From the NCBI GenBank assembly GCA_031961205.1, contig JAVRLS010000007.1:1-29382 (forward strand): a DNA stretch of 29,382 nucleotides, in the 5' to 3' direction. Made by a program: the position numbers and the translations under genes. The notes below the pieces were generated by a model, which had not been told where the DNA came from, made no database searches, and worked only from the letters and a program-made list of their open reading frames with translations. Numbering within the stretch: the first letter of the stretch is position 1; every line of letters starts with the position of its first letter. Shown here piece after piece: positions 7,759 through 14,956 of the stretch. Origin of the DNA: JAVRLS01 sp031961205. GTDB lineage: Archaea; Thermoplasmatota; Thermoplasmata; Thermoplasmatales; Thermoplasmataceae.

Positions 7759-7878
7759 ATAAACTCCCCAGCTGTTGCCGGTGCAATGATGTTTGTGGTT
7801 TGGCTGTTAGCCAGTTTATTATACGTTGCCATCAGAAAGAGGAAGTTTGCAGAAATTGCAGGAAATTTACAGATATAA
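7759..7878 (+). pseudogene. Membrane-protein fragment: permease C-terminus remnant or 29-residue small membrane protein
   Basis: The plus-strand frame reads one transmembrane helix (AVAGAMMFVVWLLASLLYVA) followed by IRKRKFAEIAGNLQI and a stop. This is how the last helix and basic tail of an amino-acid permease usually end. An in-frame TAG lies at 7756, so the rest is missing. Alternatively it is a real small protein: GGTG at 7780-7783 stands 5 nt before the ATG at 7789, the same Shine-Dalgarno spacing as rps2. I cannot decide between the two. Confidence 0.35.
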
Positions 7879-7893
7879 GCTGGGTTCGTATAA

Positions 7894-9504
7894 TCAGCTC
7901 AATTTCGCTTTCACTCTATTCATGACTTCATTCGGTATTGAGGGAATTTCAGGATGTTTTCTCATTGCGGTTATATTTATAATTCCATTCTTGCAACTTA
8001 GATCATATTGAGGATTCATTCTGGTAGCAAGTGCCCATCCAACCTCTTCAATATTCGATGGGTCAATATCATCTGCAACTGCAATGTTCACGTCACCGTC
8101 CCCCAGTTCATGGGAAATGACAACACTGGACTTACCCAGGGATAATAAAAGTGATCCGTCCGTTATGATTCTTGAGTAGGGTTTATCTTTTCCGGATGTT
8201 ATAAATAAGACCTTTCCCGCGCTTCCATCCTTATCAGTGGTTAAATCCGAGCTTATAACATACATGTTCCGGAATATTACAATGCTCTCGCCACTTGAAT
8301 TGTTTGTCTGCGCCAGATTCACAAGTGCGTGCTCAATATCCAGATCCGTTTTACCATTGTTGATGAATATAACCTTCCCCCAGGAGGAATCTGTACCTAC
8401 AATACCCGTTCCGAACTGTCTTGATATTGCCATGTTACCATCTTTCACGTAACCGATACCCAGAAACCTTGAACCGTAATGTGGCCAGACTATCCTGTAT
8501 TCAGGGCCTTTTGGCATGAACCTGATCAGTGAAGCGGTTATGGCAGCAGATCTTGATGCTGAAAACAGATTTATGTGCTCCGATGAATTTGACGGCTGAA
8601 TATCGTAATAGATAGGATATTTCCTGGTCATGATGGTTTTTACATGCGCTACGCTCCTCGTGGAATCCTGACCCATATACCCGGTATATTCCGCAAATGG
8701 ACCCTCATCAAATGTTTCATCTGGAAGGTATTCAGCCTCTATGACTATCTCAGATTCAGATGGAACTGGCAAATTGTTTGAAATACCGTCCGTATAACGG
8801 AAACCTGCGATTTCTTCAGCCTTTGCATATTCGTTCCTGATGAATGCTGATCCAAGCAGGTAAAATAACGGGTGTGCACCGATTATTACGGAAATTTCAA
8901 GTTTTAGTCCTTCTCTCTTGCAATAATCAAGATACCTCCACATGTTTCCATGGCTGCCAGCATCAAAGGCATACATGTTTTTGGCAAAGGGCTGAATTCT
9001 TGTGAAGCTCAGGTTGAGTACCCTGTCATTCTCCGGGTCTCTTGCCAGTGCAAGCCCTGATGTGATATAATTGCCATATCCGGTTCTGGATCCATCAGAT
9101 GAATAGTGGATCGGTATGGGCAAAGCAAACAGATCCACACTTTCCCCCGAAGTAACATTTTCCTTGACAGGTGCATCATGTTCAAGGGTTTTTGCAGAGA
9201 AAATTTCATCCTTTGCAATCACTGAATTCCACCTTTCCAGAAAATCCCCCATACTTTTGAGTCCCGTGGCCATTGCAATCCTCTCTTCAGAACCCAGAAG
9301 ATTGGTAACAAGGTTAAACCGGGGGTATCCCTTCAGATTCCTGAAGAGAAGGACCTTGTTTTCTCTCGCTGTTAGTTTGGCATAGGCCGTTATCTCGTAC
9401 TTGACATCAACTGGATCGTCCACTATCTTCAGGTATTTATCCCCCTTTTTTGAAAGATCATTTATGAATGTTCTCAGTGAGGGAAACTGATCTGTTGGAT
9501 ACAT
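7894..9504 (-). CDS. UbiD-family prenylated-FMN-dependent decarboxylase
   Basis: A 536-residue member of the UbiD family, which decarboxylates aromatic or alpha,beta-unsaturated acids with prenylated FMN. NYITSGLALARDPEN (145-159) and LNLSFTRIQ (163-171, R169) form the cofactor-phosphate region. GAHP (209-212) is typical. DEGPFAEYTGYMG (266-278) carries E267 and E272, spaced like the paired catalytic glutamates of Fdc1, with R169 as the third member of the R-E-E set. No UbiX flavin prenyltransferase gene is in the window. Archaeal homologues include the anhydromevalonate phosphate decarboxylase, but Thermoplasmatales use a different mevalonate route, so the substrate here is open. The gene lies between two direct-repeat copies. 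Confidence 0.88.
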   Translation of the reverse strand: MYPTDQFPSLRTFINDLSKKGDKYLKIVDDPVDVKYEITAYAKLTARENKVLLFRNLKGYPRFNLVTNLLGSEERIAMATGLKSMGDFLERWNSVIAKDEIFSAKTLEHDAPVKENVTSGESVDLFALPIPIHYSSDGSRTGYGNYITSGLALARDPENDRVLNLSFTRIQPFAKNMYAFDAGSHGNMWRYLDYCKREGLKLEISVIIGAHPLFYLLGSAFIRNEYAKAEEIAGFRYTDGISNNLPVPSESEIVIEAEYLPDETFDEGPFAEYTGYMGQDSTRSVAHVKTIMTRKYPIYYDIQPSNSSEHINLFSASRSAAITASLIRFMPKGPEYRIVWPHYGSRFLGIGYVKDGNMAISRQFGTGIVGTDSSWGKVIFINNGKTDLDIEHALVNLAQTNNSSGESIVIFRNMYVISSDLTTDKDGSAGKVLFITSGKDKPYSRIITDGSLLLSLGKSSVVISHELGDGDVNIAVADDIDPSNIEEVGWALATRMNPQYDLSCKNGIINITAMRKHPEIPSIPNEVMNRVKAKLS

Positions 9505-9631
9505 GGATTGAAATAATTAACCTGTACATAACCATTGAGCCCATGCATTTTGTGGCGTTCTAGGATGATTAGTTTACTGATTTATAGCTGATCGTGTGTA
9601 TTGAGGAATAGGTGAACAGAACAAAGAACGT

Positions 9632-9718
9632 TCAGAAAGAAAGGGTGAAGATATCGTAAGCATGGAAAAATAAATAGAACGGAGGTAGCGGCATAAATGT
9701 CACTGGAACTTTCTTCAT
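9632..9718 (-). CDS. Possible 28-residue hydrophobic peptide (repeat copy 2)
   Basis: The ATG at 9718 lies 23 nt after the stop of the VIT/CCC1 gene on the same strand. It opens a 28-codon frame starting MKKVPVTFMPLPPFYLFF, then a polar turn and a hydrophobic end. A related peptide is encoded in repeat copy 1. Position suggests a possible third gene of the DUF211-VIT unit. No Shine-Dalgarno site is obvious. Confidence 0.25.
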   Translation of the reverse strand: MKKVPVTFMPLPPFYLFFHAYDIFTLSF

Positions 9719-9724
9719 GGAAGG
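9650..9724 (+). repeat. Direct repeat flanking ubiD, copy 2
   Basis: Same orientation as 7671-7746 and about 1.98 kb from it. This copy is more GC-rich, and in the core most changes run A/T in copy 1 to G/C here. It lies between the ubiD start and the VIT gene stop. Confidence 0.6.
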
Positions 9725-9741
9725 ATTATCAGGAATCCGCA

Positions 9742-10263
9742 TCATCCAACTATCTTGAGGTAATAGCCTGCAAAGGTAACCGCCAGGCCTATGCCGATCA
9801 TTATGGCAGACCACATTGCGGGACTGCTTTTTGTAGTTCTGCTTATGAACAGCCCGAGAAATGCGAGAAGTATGTATGATACGATGAACGGTATCCATAT
9901 GAAACTCTCTGAAATTATGCTTGAGGATAGGGGGATCAGCGCGCCGAAAAAACTGCAAGCAAACGCAATAAGGGTTCCCTGCAGTGATTCCAGGAAGATA
10001 TCCCTTCCCAGACGGCCCCTCATAAGCGATCTTGCCTTCTTCATGTTCAGCTGGAATGCCGTTCTTCGAAGTTCTTCATTGAGACCGGCAAACTGCGCTA
10101 TGAAAAAGCTGAACATCCCGGCAAATGCTGATCCGAAGGATATCCTTATTGCCAGCGACAGTGTTATTTTATCGTCAAAAATGCCCCCAGAGGACAGTAT
10201 CAGGGCCGTTATTATCCCGTCCGATATCCCTATTGCAAGGGGGAACAGAAGCTGGTTCTTCAT
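9742..10263 (-). CDS. VIT1/CCC1-family membrane transporter (iron/manganese)
   Basis: A 173-residue protein with about five transmembrane segments. The first is the family signature region IGISDGIITALILSSGG (about 11-27). The second follows RISFGSAFAGMFSFF (41-55). Then comes a charged cytoplasmic linker ELRRTAFQLNMKKARSLM (64-81), as in the metal-binding loop between TM2 and TM3, and three more helices (about 94-113, 119-142, 150-171). Family members move Fe2+ or Mn2+ out of the cytosol. Its start overlaps the DUF211 stop by 4 bases (ATGA), so the two are probably co-translated. It is shorter than eukaryotic VIT1 but normal for archaeal forms. Confidence 0.8.
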   Translation of the reverse strand: MKNQLLFPLAIGISDGIITALILSSGGIFDDKITLSLAIRISFGSAFAGMFSFFIAQFAGLNEELRRTAFQLNMKKARSLMRGRLGRDIFLESLQGTLIAFACSFFGALIPLSSSIISESFIWIPFIVSYILLAFLGLFISRTTKSSPAMWSAIMIGIGLAVTFAGYYLKIVG

Positions 10264-10526
10264 TTTATTATATACTTCCCGCTCGCGACCTCATCGATCG
10301 AGTGTATTGCGCATCCCATATCTTCTATTTTCTGCAATAGCCTCTCATAATGTATGTTCGTTCCCTCGACTATTATGCTTGTCCCCATGGTCTCCATATC
10401 CATCTCCGTAACTGTAATCTTCACCGAATCAACGCCAGAAACATTTTCTATGGCATCCGCAAGTTCAACCAGTGTTGGCCTGTTGAGACTTTTGTCCACA
10501 TCAAGCAAAATTCTCCTTAGATTCAT
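10260..10526 (-). CDS. DUF211 small protein
   Basis: An 88-residue ferredoxin-like-fold protein of the archaeal DUF211 family (COG1888). Recognisable segments are LRRILLDVDKSLNRPTLVEL (3-22), the VSGVDSVKITVTEMDMET turn (29-46), the SIIVEGTNIHYERL strand-helix (50-63) and the conserved end GCAIHSIDEVASGKYI (71-86). It is the first gene of an overlapping pair with the VIT/CCC1 transporter, which suggests a metal-linked role such as sensing or delivery. That is inference from position. The TATA-like ACTTAAAATA lies 20-29 nt before the ATG. Confidence 0.85.
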   Translation of the reverse strand: MNLRRILLDVDKSLNRPTLVELADAIENVSGVDSVKITVTEMDMETMGTSIIVEGTNIHYERLLQKIEDMGCAIHSIDEVASGKYIIK

Positions 10527-10545
10527 ACTTTATCTTCCATCTCCG

Positions 10546-10555
10546 TATTTTAAGT
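10546..10555 (-). promoter_or_regulatory. TATA box of the DUF211-VIT unit
   Basis: ACTTAAAATA on the minus strand lies 20-29 nt before the DUF211 ATG at 10526. Confidence 0.45.
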
Positions 10556-10815
10556 TTCAAACTATACATATATCTCTATTTTTATCAGCTTATCAAGCTT
10601 TTTTAGATTCCTGAATTCTTATTTTATTAGACGGTTCTATCCAGATTTTATCGAACCTTTTATTACGATATTAAACGGGATCTTGAACTTCAATCTTATA
10701 CTATAAGGCCTGATACTCAACTTTTTTCTTGTGCCTGATCGTATCTTAATGGAATCTATTATTAGTAAAGGATAGTATTTTTTGCATAAGAATTTAATTA
10801 TTTTAAAGGATATTT

Positions 10816-10837
10816 ATAACTACAATATTATAGTTAT
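10816..10837. promoter_or_regulatory. 22-bp imperfect palindrome, possible operator
   Basis: ATAACTA and TAGTTAT are perfect inverted arms around an 8-bp centre (CAATATTA). The whole 22 bp is nearly its own reverse complement. Such a site would suit a dimeric metal- or ligand-dependent repressor. It lies about 290 bp from the DUF211 start, so the target is unclear. Confidence 0.3.
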
Positions 10838-10919
10838 TTCTTTTAGCATAGCCTCCCCTCAATTTTCTTAGATAAAGCTGAAATAATGATATATGCATTA
10901 TTTATGGGGCCCGACAAAA

Positions 10920-10934
10920 TTTACTTAAAGTAAA
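10920..10934. promoter_or_regulatory. 15-bp palindrome upstream of coaD
   Basis: TTTACTT-A-AAGTAAA has perfect 7-bp arms around one base. It overlaps the candidate TATA box (10929-10940) of the 16-codon frame at 10957. Confidence 0.3.
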
Positions 10935-11040
10935 TAATTCATAGCCGATCAGAACAATGGATGTAACCGGTATAGATGAAAATGTTTCATTGATCACGTG
11001 CCTGTAAAAGCGATTAAGGTTTTGGCAGCCCGGAACCATG

Positions 11041-11050
11041 AAGTATTTTA
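11041..11050 (+). promoter_or_regulatory. TATA box deciding the coaD start
   Basis: AAGTATTTTA lies 24-33 nt before the ATG at 11074. It falls inside the longer reading from 11038, which argues for the ATG at 11074. Confidence 0.45.
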
Positions 11051-11073
11051 TCGTCCTTGATCATACACTATCA

Positions 11074-12066
11074 ATGGCAGTGATTGTAGGGGGGACATTC
11101 TCGGTTCTTCACAGGGGTCACAAAGCTCTCCTTGCCGAGGCAATAAAAACCGGCGAAAGGGTAATTATCGGCCTTACAAGTGATGAATATGCCGAAAAAA
11201 ACAAAGTATATCCGCCTGTAAGATACAGCATAAGGTACAGGAACCTTTCCGCTTACATGGCAAGAAGAACAGATAACTTCGAAATACATCCAATAGACGA
11301 CAGGAACGGAAACGCACCATTCGGGAAGGATTATAATTACATCGTCGTTTCTCCGGAAACTTACAGGAGAGGACTGAAGATAAATGAAATGAGGGCAAAA
11401 GCCGGCCTTCCACAGATCAGGATACTGAAGGTCAACTATGTTCTTGCCGAAGACCTGTTCCCGATAAGTTCCAGCAGGATAATAAAAGGGGAGATTTCGA
11501 GATCAGGCAGAAGAATCGTTCCGGTAAAAATATCAATATCAACCCATAACGAGGCGAAGGTTTATGCTCTTCAGGCTTACGTAAAAAGCTTCATGAAAAA
11601 TTTTACAGTGACGAGGAATGAAGATTACGTGCTTCCAACGGATCAGCCTATGGGGGATGAAACTCTCAGGCTTGCCATAAGGAGGTCCATGGACGCACTG
11701 AAGGACAATGATTACGGTATTGGAATCGAATCCGGCCTCATATACAGCAGCGTTAACGGCCATTATATGGACGTGCATTACTGTTCAATAATTGACAGGG
11801 ATGGAAGAATAACGGTAGGAAGCAGCAGCGGATTTGAGGTAAACGAAGAGGTCATCGATCTTGTCAAGCGTGACAGGACTTTTTACCAGGCATATTCATC
11901 CATCATAGATACTGATGGCATAAATGAAAGGGACGGCATCATAGGGAAGATCAGTGGAGGCAGGCTGAGGCGCGAAGACCTGATTCTTGAATCCCTGAGA
12001 AACGCTTTCATAAAGAGGTTCGATCCTTTATTTTATGAGGAGGAGAGGAATCCATATAGGGAGTAA
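11074..12066 (+). CDS. coaD: Bifunctional phosphopantetheine adenylyltransferase / DUF84 NTP phosphatase
   Basis: A 330-residue fusion. Residues 1 to about 150 are an archaeal PPAT, which makes dephospho-CoA from ATP and 4'-phosphopantetheine. They show VGGTFSVLHRGHKALL (HxGH-type motif LHRGH) and the closing ISSSRI motif. Residues from about 155 are a DUF84/YjjX-type NTPase (VKISISTHNEAKVYAL, DETLRLAIRRSMDAL, YGIGIESGLI), which hydrolyses ITP or XTP to keep nucleotide pools clean. The same fusion is known in Thermoplasma. The frame is open from 11038, but the ATG at 11074 gives the normal N-terminus and fits the TATA box. It is converging on tdh with a short gap. Confidence 0.9.
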   Translation: MAVIVGGTFSVLHRGHKALLAEAIKTGERVIIGLTSDEYAEKNKVYPPVRYSIRYRNLSAYMARRTDNFEIHPIDDRNGNAPFGKDYNYIVVSPETYRRGLKINEMRAKAGLPQIRILKVNYVLAEDLFPISSSRIIKGEISRSGRRIVPVKISISTHNEAKVYALQAYVKSFMKNFTVTRNEDYVLPTDQPMGDETLRLAIRRSMDALKDNDYGIGIESGLIYSSVNGHYMDVHYCSIIDRDGRITVGSSSGFEVNEEVIDLVKRDRTFYQAYSSIIDTDGINERDGIIGKISGGRLRREDLILESLRNAFIKRFDPLFYEEERNPYRE

Positions 12067-12114
12067 AAAATCCGATTCTGTGAACCGCGAGAAAATAATA
12101 TAAAAATAATAAAA

Positions 12115-13062
12115 TTAAACAGGAATCCTGGAGTTCAGCTTCTTCCCTATGTTAGTTATCATGTCTTTGACGGTTTTTTCAAGATCATATTCAGGGCTGA
12201 ATCCCCATTCATTTATGGCCTCCTTTGAATCCAGGCTTTCGGGCCAGGTTTTTGCTATGTCATCCCTGTAATCGGGATCATATTTTATCCTGAAATCCGG
12301 CACATATTTAGTTATATACCTGTAAAGTTCAGCGGGGGTGAAACTGTATGAAGATATATTGTACCCGTTTCTCAGCTTCAGTGATGAACTTTCAGCCTCA
12401 TAGAGTTTCACTATTGCCGAAAGGGCATCCGGCATGTACATCATTGGAAGGCCCCTGTTCTCGGAAATATAACAGCTGTAATCCCTGTGCGTGACAGCGT
12501 AATAGAATATCTCAACGGCATAATCCGTCGTTCCGGCTGTTGGCTCCGTTACGTAACTCAGTATGCCTGGATAACGCAGGGATCTCACATCAAGCCCAAA
12601 TTTTTCATAATAGTACTGCGCGAACAGTTCATCCGCAATCTTTGTTATGCCATAAATTGTCCTCGGCTTTGTTACCGTCAGGCTAGGTGTGTTCTTCTTT
12701 GGGGTTTCAGGCCCGAAAACACCGATGGTGCTCGGTATTATAACTTCCTTCACATGGTGTGATCGGGCAGATTCCAGAACATTGTGTGTTCCGTTGAGGT
12801 TGACGCTGTATGCAAGCCCGGGATCTTTTTCTCCCTTGGCAGAGAGTATGCCTGCAAGATGGTATATCCCGTCAACCTTGTATTTCTCTATCAGGAGATC
12901 AATCTGTGATCTGTCCGTTACATCAAGGTTCACGAATTTTATATTTCCAAAATCCTTTCTGGCAACATCGCTTGCTATGACTTCAGAATCACCGTAAATT
13001 TTTGAAAGGTAGGGAACAAGTTCCGAACCTATCTGCCCGGAGGAACCGGTTACTAGTATCAT
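12115..13062 (-). CDS. tdh: L-threonine 3-dehydrogenase, SDR (epimerase-like) type
   Basis: A 315-residue NAD-dependent enzyme oxidising L-threonine to 2-amino-3-oxobutyrate, the substrate of Kbl. It belongs to the UDP-galactose-4-epimerase-like SDR group, not the zinc alcohol-dehydrogenase group. It shows the NAD motif TGSSGQIG (5-12), HLAGILSAKGEKDP (68-81), IPSTIGVFGPETP (109-121), the catalytic YGITK (Y137, K141), and LRYPGILS with EPTAGTTDYAVEIFYYA. These stretches closely match my memory of the Thermoplasma volcanium enzyme. The frame opens at 13152, but the ATG at 13062 starts the family-normal MILVTG and has a TATA box about 20-30 nt upstream. Confidence 0.93.
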   Translation of the reverse strand: MILVTGSSGQIGSELVPYLSKIYGDSEVIASDVARKDFGNIKFVNLDVTDRSQIDLLIEKYKVDGIYHLAGILSAKGEKDPGLAYSVNLNGTHNVLESARSHHVKEVIIPSTIGVFGPETPKKNTPSLTVTKPRTIYGITKIADELFAQYYYEKFGLDVRSLRYPGILSYVTEPTAGTTDYAVEIFYYAVTHRDYSCYISENRGLPMMYMPDALSAIVKLYEAESSSLKLRNGYNISSYSFTPAELYRYITKYVPDFRIKYDPDYRDDIAKTWPESLDSKEAINEWGFSPEYDLEKTVKDMITNIGKKLNSRIPV

Positions 13063-13080
13063 AGGGTATAATCGTAAATG

Positions 13081-13092
13081 CGTATAAAAATG
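13081..13092 (-). promoter_or_regulatory. TATA box of tdh
   Basis: CATTTTTATACG on the minus strand lies 19-30 nt before the ATG at 13062. Confidence 0.5.
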
Positions 13093-13395
13093 TATTACGC
13101 TACGGATATGGATAGACAAATAAGCACACGTGAGGTGTTTCGAATACATCACCGGACGCTGCCGGATAAGGAGGACTATTCATCACAGGTGCTATTTAGG
13201 CTCGGGCCGCAAATCCTTTTTACGGAAATGAATAAAGGCAATTGAAATTATTTTAATACGATAAAATTATGCCTGAAAGTTCGAATAGCTTTATCCCGCA
13301 TACCTGACTTAAAGGCCGATTGGAGTTAAAAATAATTATAGTGATGCAGTTTCGAAAAGCTTAAGAAAAATTTATTTTTGGATAATTTCGCCAGC

Positions 13396-13416
13396 GAAAA
13401 ACGCAGTTTTCCGCGT
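13396..13416 (-). terminator. Weak hairpin and T-run after the MFS gene
   Basis: On the minus strand ACGC-GGAAAACT-GCGT is followed by TTTT, about 50 nt after the MFS stop. The stem is only 4 bp. Confidence 0.3.
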
Positions 13417-13462
13417 ATCAAATCGTATCCCGCTGCGCTTTCTGCTGAAAGTTATCATGCGG

Positions 13463-14710
13463 TTAAGCCTTGATCGGGATTCTCTTTGGCAGCAGCGGAA
13501 GCAGGACTATGGACACAACGGCGAAGATAAGCATTATCCACATAGTATCAACAAGGCTTATCCTGAGCAGGAGAAGTGACATAACCCCTATTCCTGCCCC
13601 GCCTCCAACCGTATTTCCAAGCCCCCATACAAGGCCGTTTGAGGTGGTTGATATCTCCTTCGGCACAATCTGTCCAACGTATCCCAGGAGGACGGGGAAT
13701 CCCGTGAATGCCATGAACACGAAGAGGGCATAGCTGACAGTATCAAGGATGGCGTTCGCTTTTGACAGCATGAAGAAGACAAAAAATATCGCTGAAAATA
13801 TCGTCGTGATTATTATGCTGAACTTTCCGCCCTTCATCTCCGTGATCTTTCCGAAAACCGGCTGGCCAACAACAGCAGTTATGAAACTCAGGGTCAACAC
13901 GTAACTCATTATGACTTCCGAATGCAGTTCGCCTACCAGATACTGTGATATATATGTCGTAGTTCCGGTCAGGAACATTGCCCTGATGAAAACTATTATA
14001 ACTAGCATGGAGAGAATTCCACGGTACTTTGCCATCTGGACCTTCCGGTTGTTGCTTTCCGATGCACTTTCGTTAATACTGGACATGACTTCCTGGCCCT
14101 TCAGAAATCCAAGGCCAAGGTAAAGCACGAGGGATATCACAAACATGTAAGCGGCAAGAAAAATAAGTGCGTGGAACTCACCGTAAAATAATATCAGCGG
14201 AACAAGGGTCACCGGGAGAATCGATCTTCCTATACTTCCAAAGGAACCGTTTATTCCAAGTGCGGATGCAGCTTTTTCTTTATATGTCATGTGGAGAATC
14301 GAGGCACCTATCGGGTGGTAGAAAGCCTGGCCCACACCGAGGACTATGGCAGAAATTATCATAAGCGGAAGGACCATGCCGGATATTTTGAATGAAAACG
14401 CAAATATTACCACAGATACCCCGATGATAATCATTCCAAACGTCATGAGCGTCCTGTAATGTCTCGTTTTATCAGCATATCTGCCAACTGGTGTGCTGAG
14501 AAGCCCTGATAAAACGTTGTAAAGGATTGCCACAGCTCCGAGAAGTGCAAGGCTTATTCCAAAATCTTTATAGTAATACGTTATAAGCACTGAGAACAGG
14601 AGGAGGTTAAGATCATTGGAAAGATGTCCAAGCGAGGTGAACGTGATTGATCTTGCATGAATGCTTTTCACATCTATTTCAGAGTTACTTATATCACTTT
14701 TTCCAGACAC
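13463..14710 (-). CDS. MFS transporter, fosmidomycin-resistance (Fsr)-like
   Basis: A 415-residue major facilitator with about 12 hydrophobic segments and a polar central loop (about 212-232, NESASESNNRKVQ). The N-terminal half has GHLSNDLNLLLFSVLITYY (28-46), the motif-A region STPVGRYADKTRHYR (72-86) and GVGQAFYHPIGASILH (125-140), all typical of the Fsr drug-efflux group. The substrate is unknown. The gene starts with GTG at 14710. A GAGGT Shine-Dalgarno 8 nt upstream supports it, and no ATG fits. It has its own promoter region downstream of the fen terminator. Confidence 0.85.
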   Translation of the reverse strand: MSGKSDISNSEIDVKSIHARSITFTSLGHLSNDLNLLLFSVLITYYYKDFGISLALLGAVAILYNVLSGLLSTPVGRYADKTRHYRTLMTFGMIIIGVSVVIFAFSFKISGMVLPLMIISAIVLGVGQAFYHPIGASILHMTYKEKAASALGINGSFGSIGRSILPVTLVPLILFYGEFHALIFLAAYMFVISLVLYLGLGFLKGQEVMSSINESASESNNRKVQMAKYRGILSMLVIIVFIRAMFLTGTTTYISQYLVGELHSEVIMSYVLTLSFITAVVGQPVFGKITEMKGGKFSIIITTIFSAIFFVFFMLSKANAILDTVSYALFVFMAFTGFPVLLGYVGQIVPKEISTTSNGLVWGLGNTVGGGAGIGVMSLLLLRISLVDTMWIMLIFAVVSIVLLPLLPKRIPIKA

Positions 14711-14718
14711 GTGCGACG

Positions 14719-14723
14719 ACCTC
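14719..14723 (-). promoter_or_regulatory. Shine-Dalgarno site of the MFS gene (GTG start)
   Basis: GAGGT on the minus strand, 8 nt before the GTG at 14710. Confidence 0.5.
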
Positions 14724-14833
14724 AGTTACAGTTCCGGAAATTGCTTGAAACTATTTAACATTTCTTATTGTTATACTAAATTTATTAGCGTATTATAATC
14801 TTGACCTATAATGATTTATTTCCCTATTAATAG

Positions 14834-14869
14834 GGGAAAAAGGGAAAATCCTGAACTATAACGGTTCAG
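14834..14869 (-). terminator. Hairpin and T-rich tail after the radB-fen unit
   Basis: On the minus strand, CTGAAC-CGTTATA-GTTCAG forms a 6-bp perfect stem (14851-14869) followed by GATTTTCCCTTTTT. It ends the radB-fen transcript about 90 nt after the fen stop. Confidence 0.5.
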
Positions 14870-14956
14870 AATCCAGGTGCAACCATAATTTCGTCCAGTT
14901 CACGTTTCAGGCCATTCGCCGGGATAACCCTCCAGAATACCTCAATGGAAGATTCA

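Larger units (their letters stand above)
7147..7893. other. Gene-poor region with remnants and a repeat copy
   Basis: About 750 bases between convergent aminotransferase and ubiD genes. Near 7408-7490 short frames look protein-like but are broken by stops. A strongly AT-rich stretch lies at 7613-7660. Copy 1 of a direct repeat lies at 7671-7746, and a membrane-protein-like fragment at 7759-7878. No intact gene of ordinary size is present. Confidence 0.5.
10527..11073. other. Divergent intergenic region with palindromes
   Basis: About 547 bases between DUF211 and coaD. It holds the DUF211 TATA box, a 22-bp imperfect palindrome (10816-10837), a 15-bp palindrome (10920-10934) and a 16-codon frame (10957-11007) with a TATA-like sequence 17-28 nt upstream. 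No gene of normal size is visible. Confidence 0.4.
13063..13462. other. Intergenic region between tdh promoter and MFS gene end
   Basis: About 400 bases. The right end carries two small inverted repeats after the MFS stop. A 14-bp perfect inverted repeat TTTCGC-CA-GCGAAA lies at 13386-13399, next to a weak terminator. I see no gene. Confidence 0.4.

Noticed and set aside
7826..8011. 61-codon plus-strand frame
   Set aside because: It overlaps the 3' end of ubiD on the opposite strand and lacks a TATA or Shine-Dalgarno site.
9791..10411. 206-codon plus-strand frame
   Set aside because: It is antisense to the VIT/CCC1 and DUF211 genes, which have clear family motifs.
13386..13399. 14-bp perfect inverted repeat TTTCGC-CA-GCGAAA as an operator
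   Set aside because: It lies downstream of the MFS gene rather than at a promoter. A terminator or chance role is more likely.
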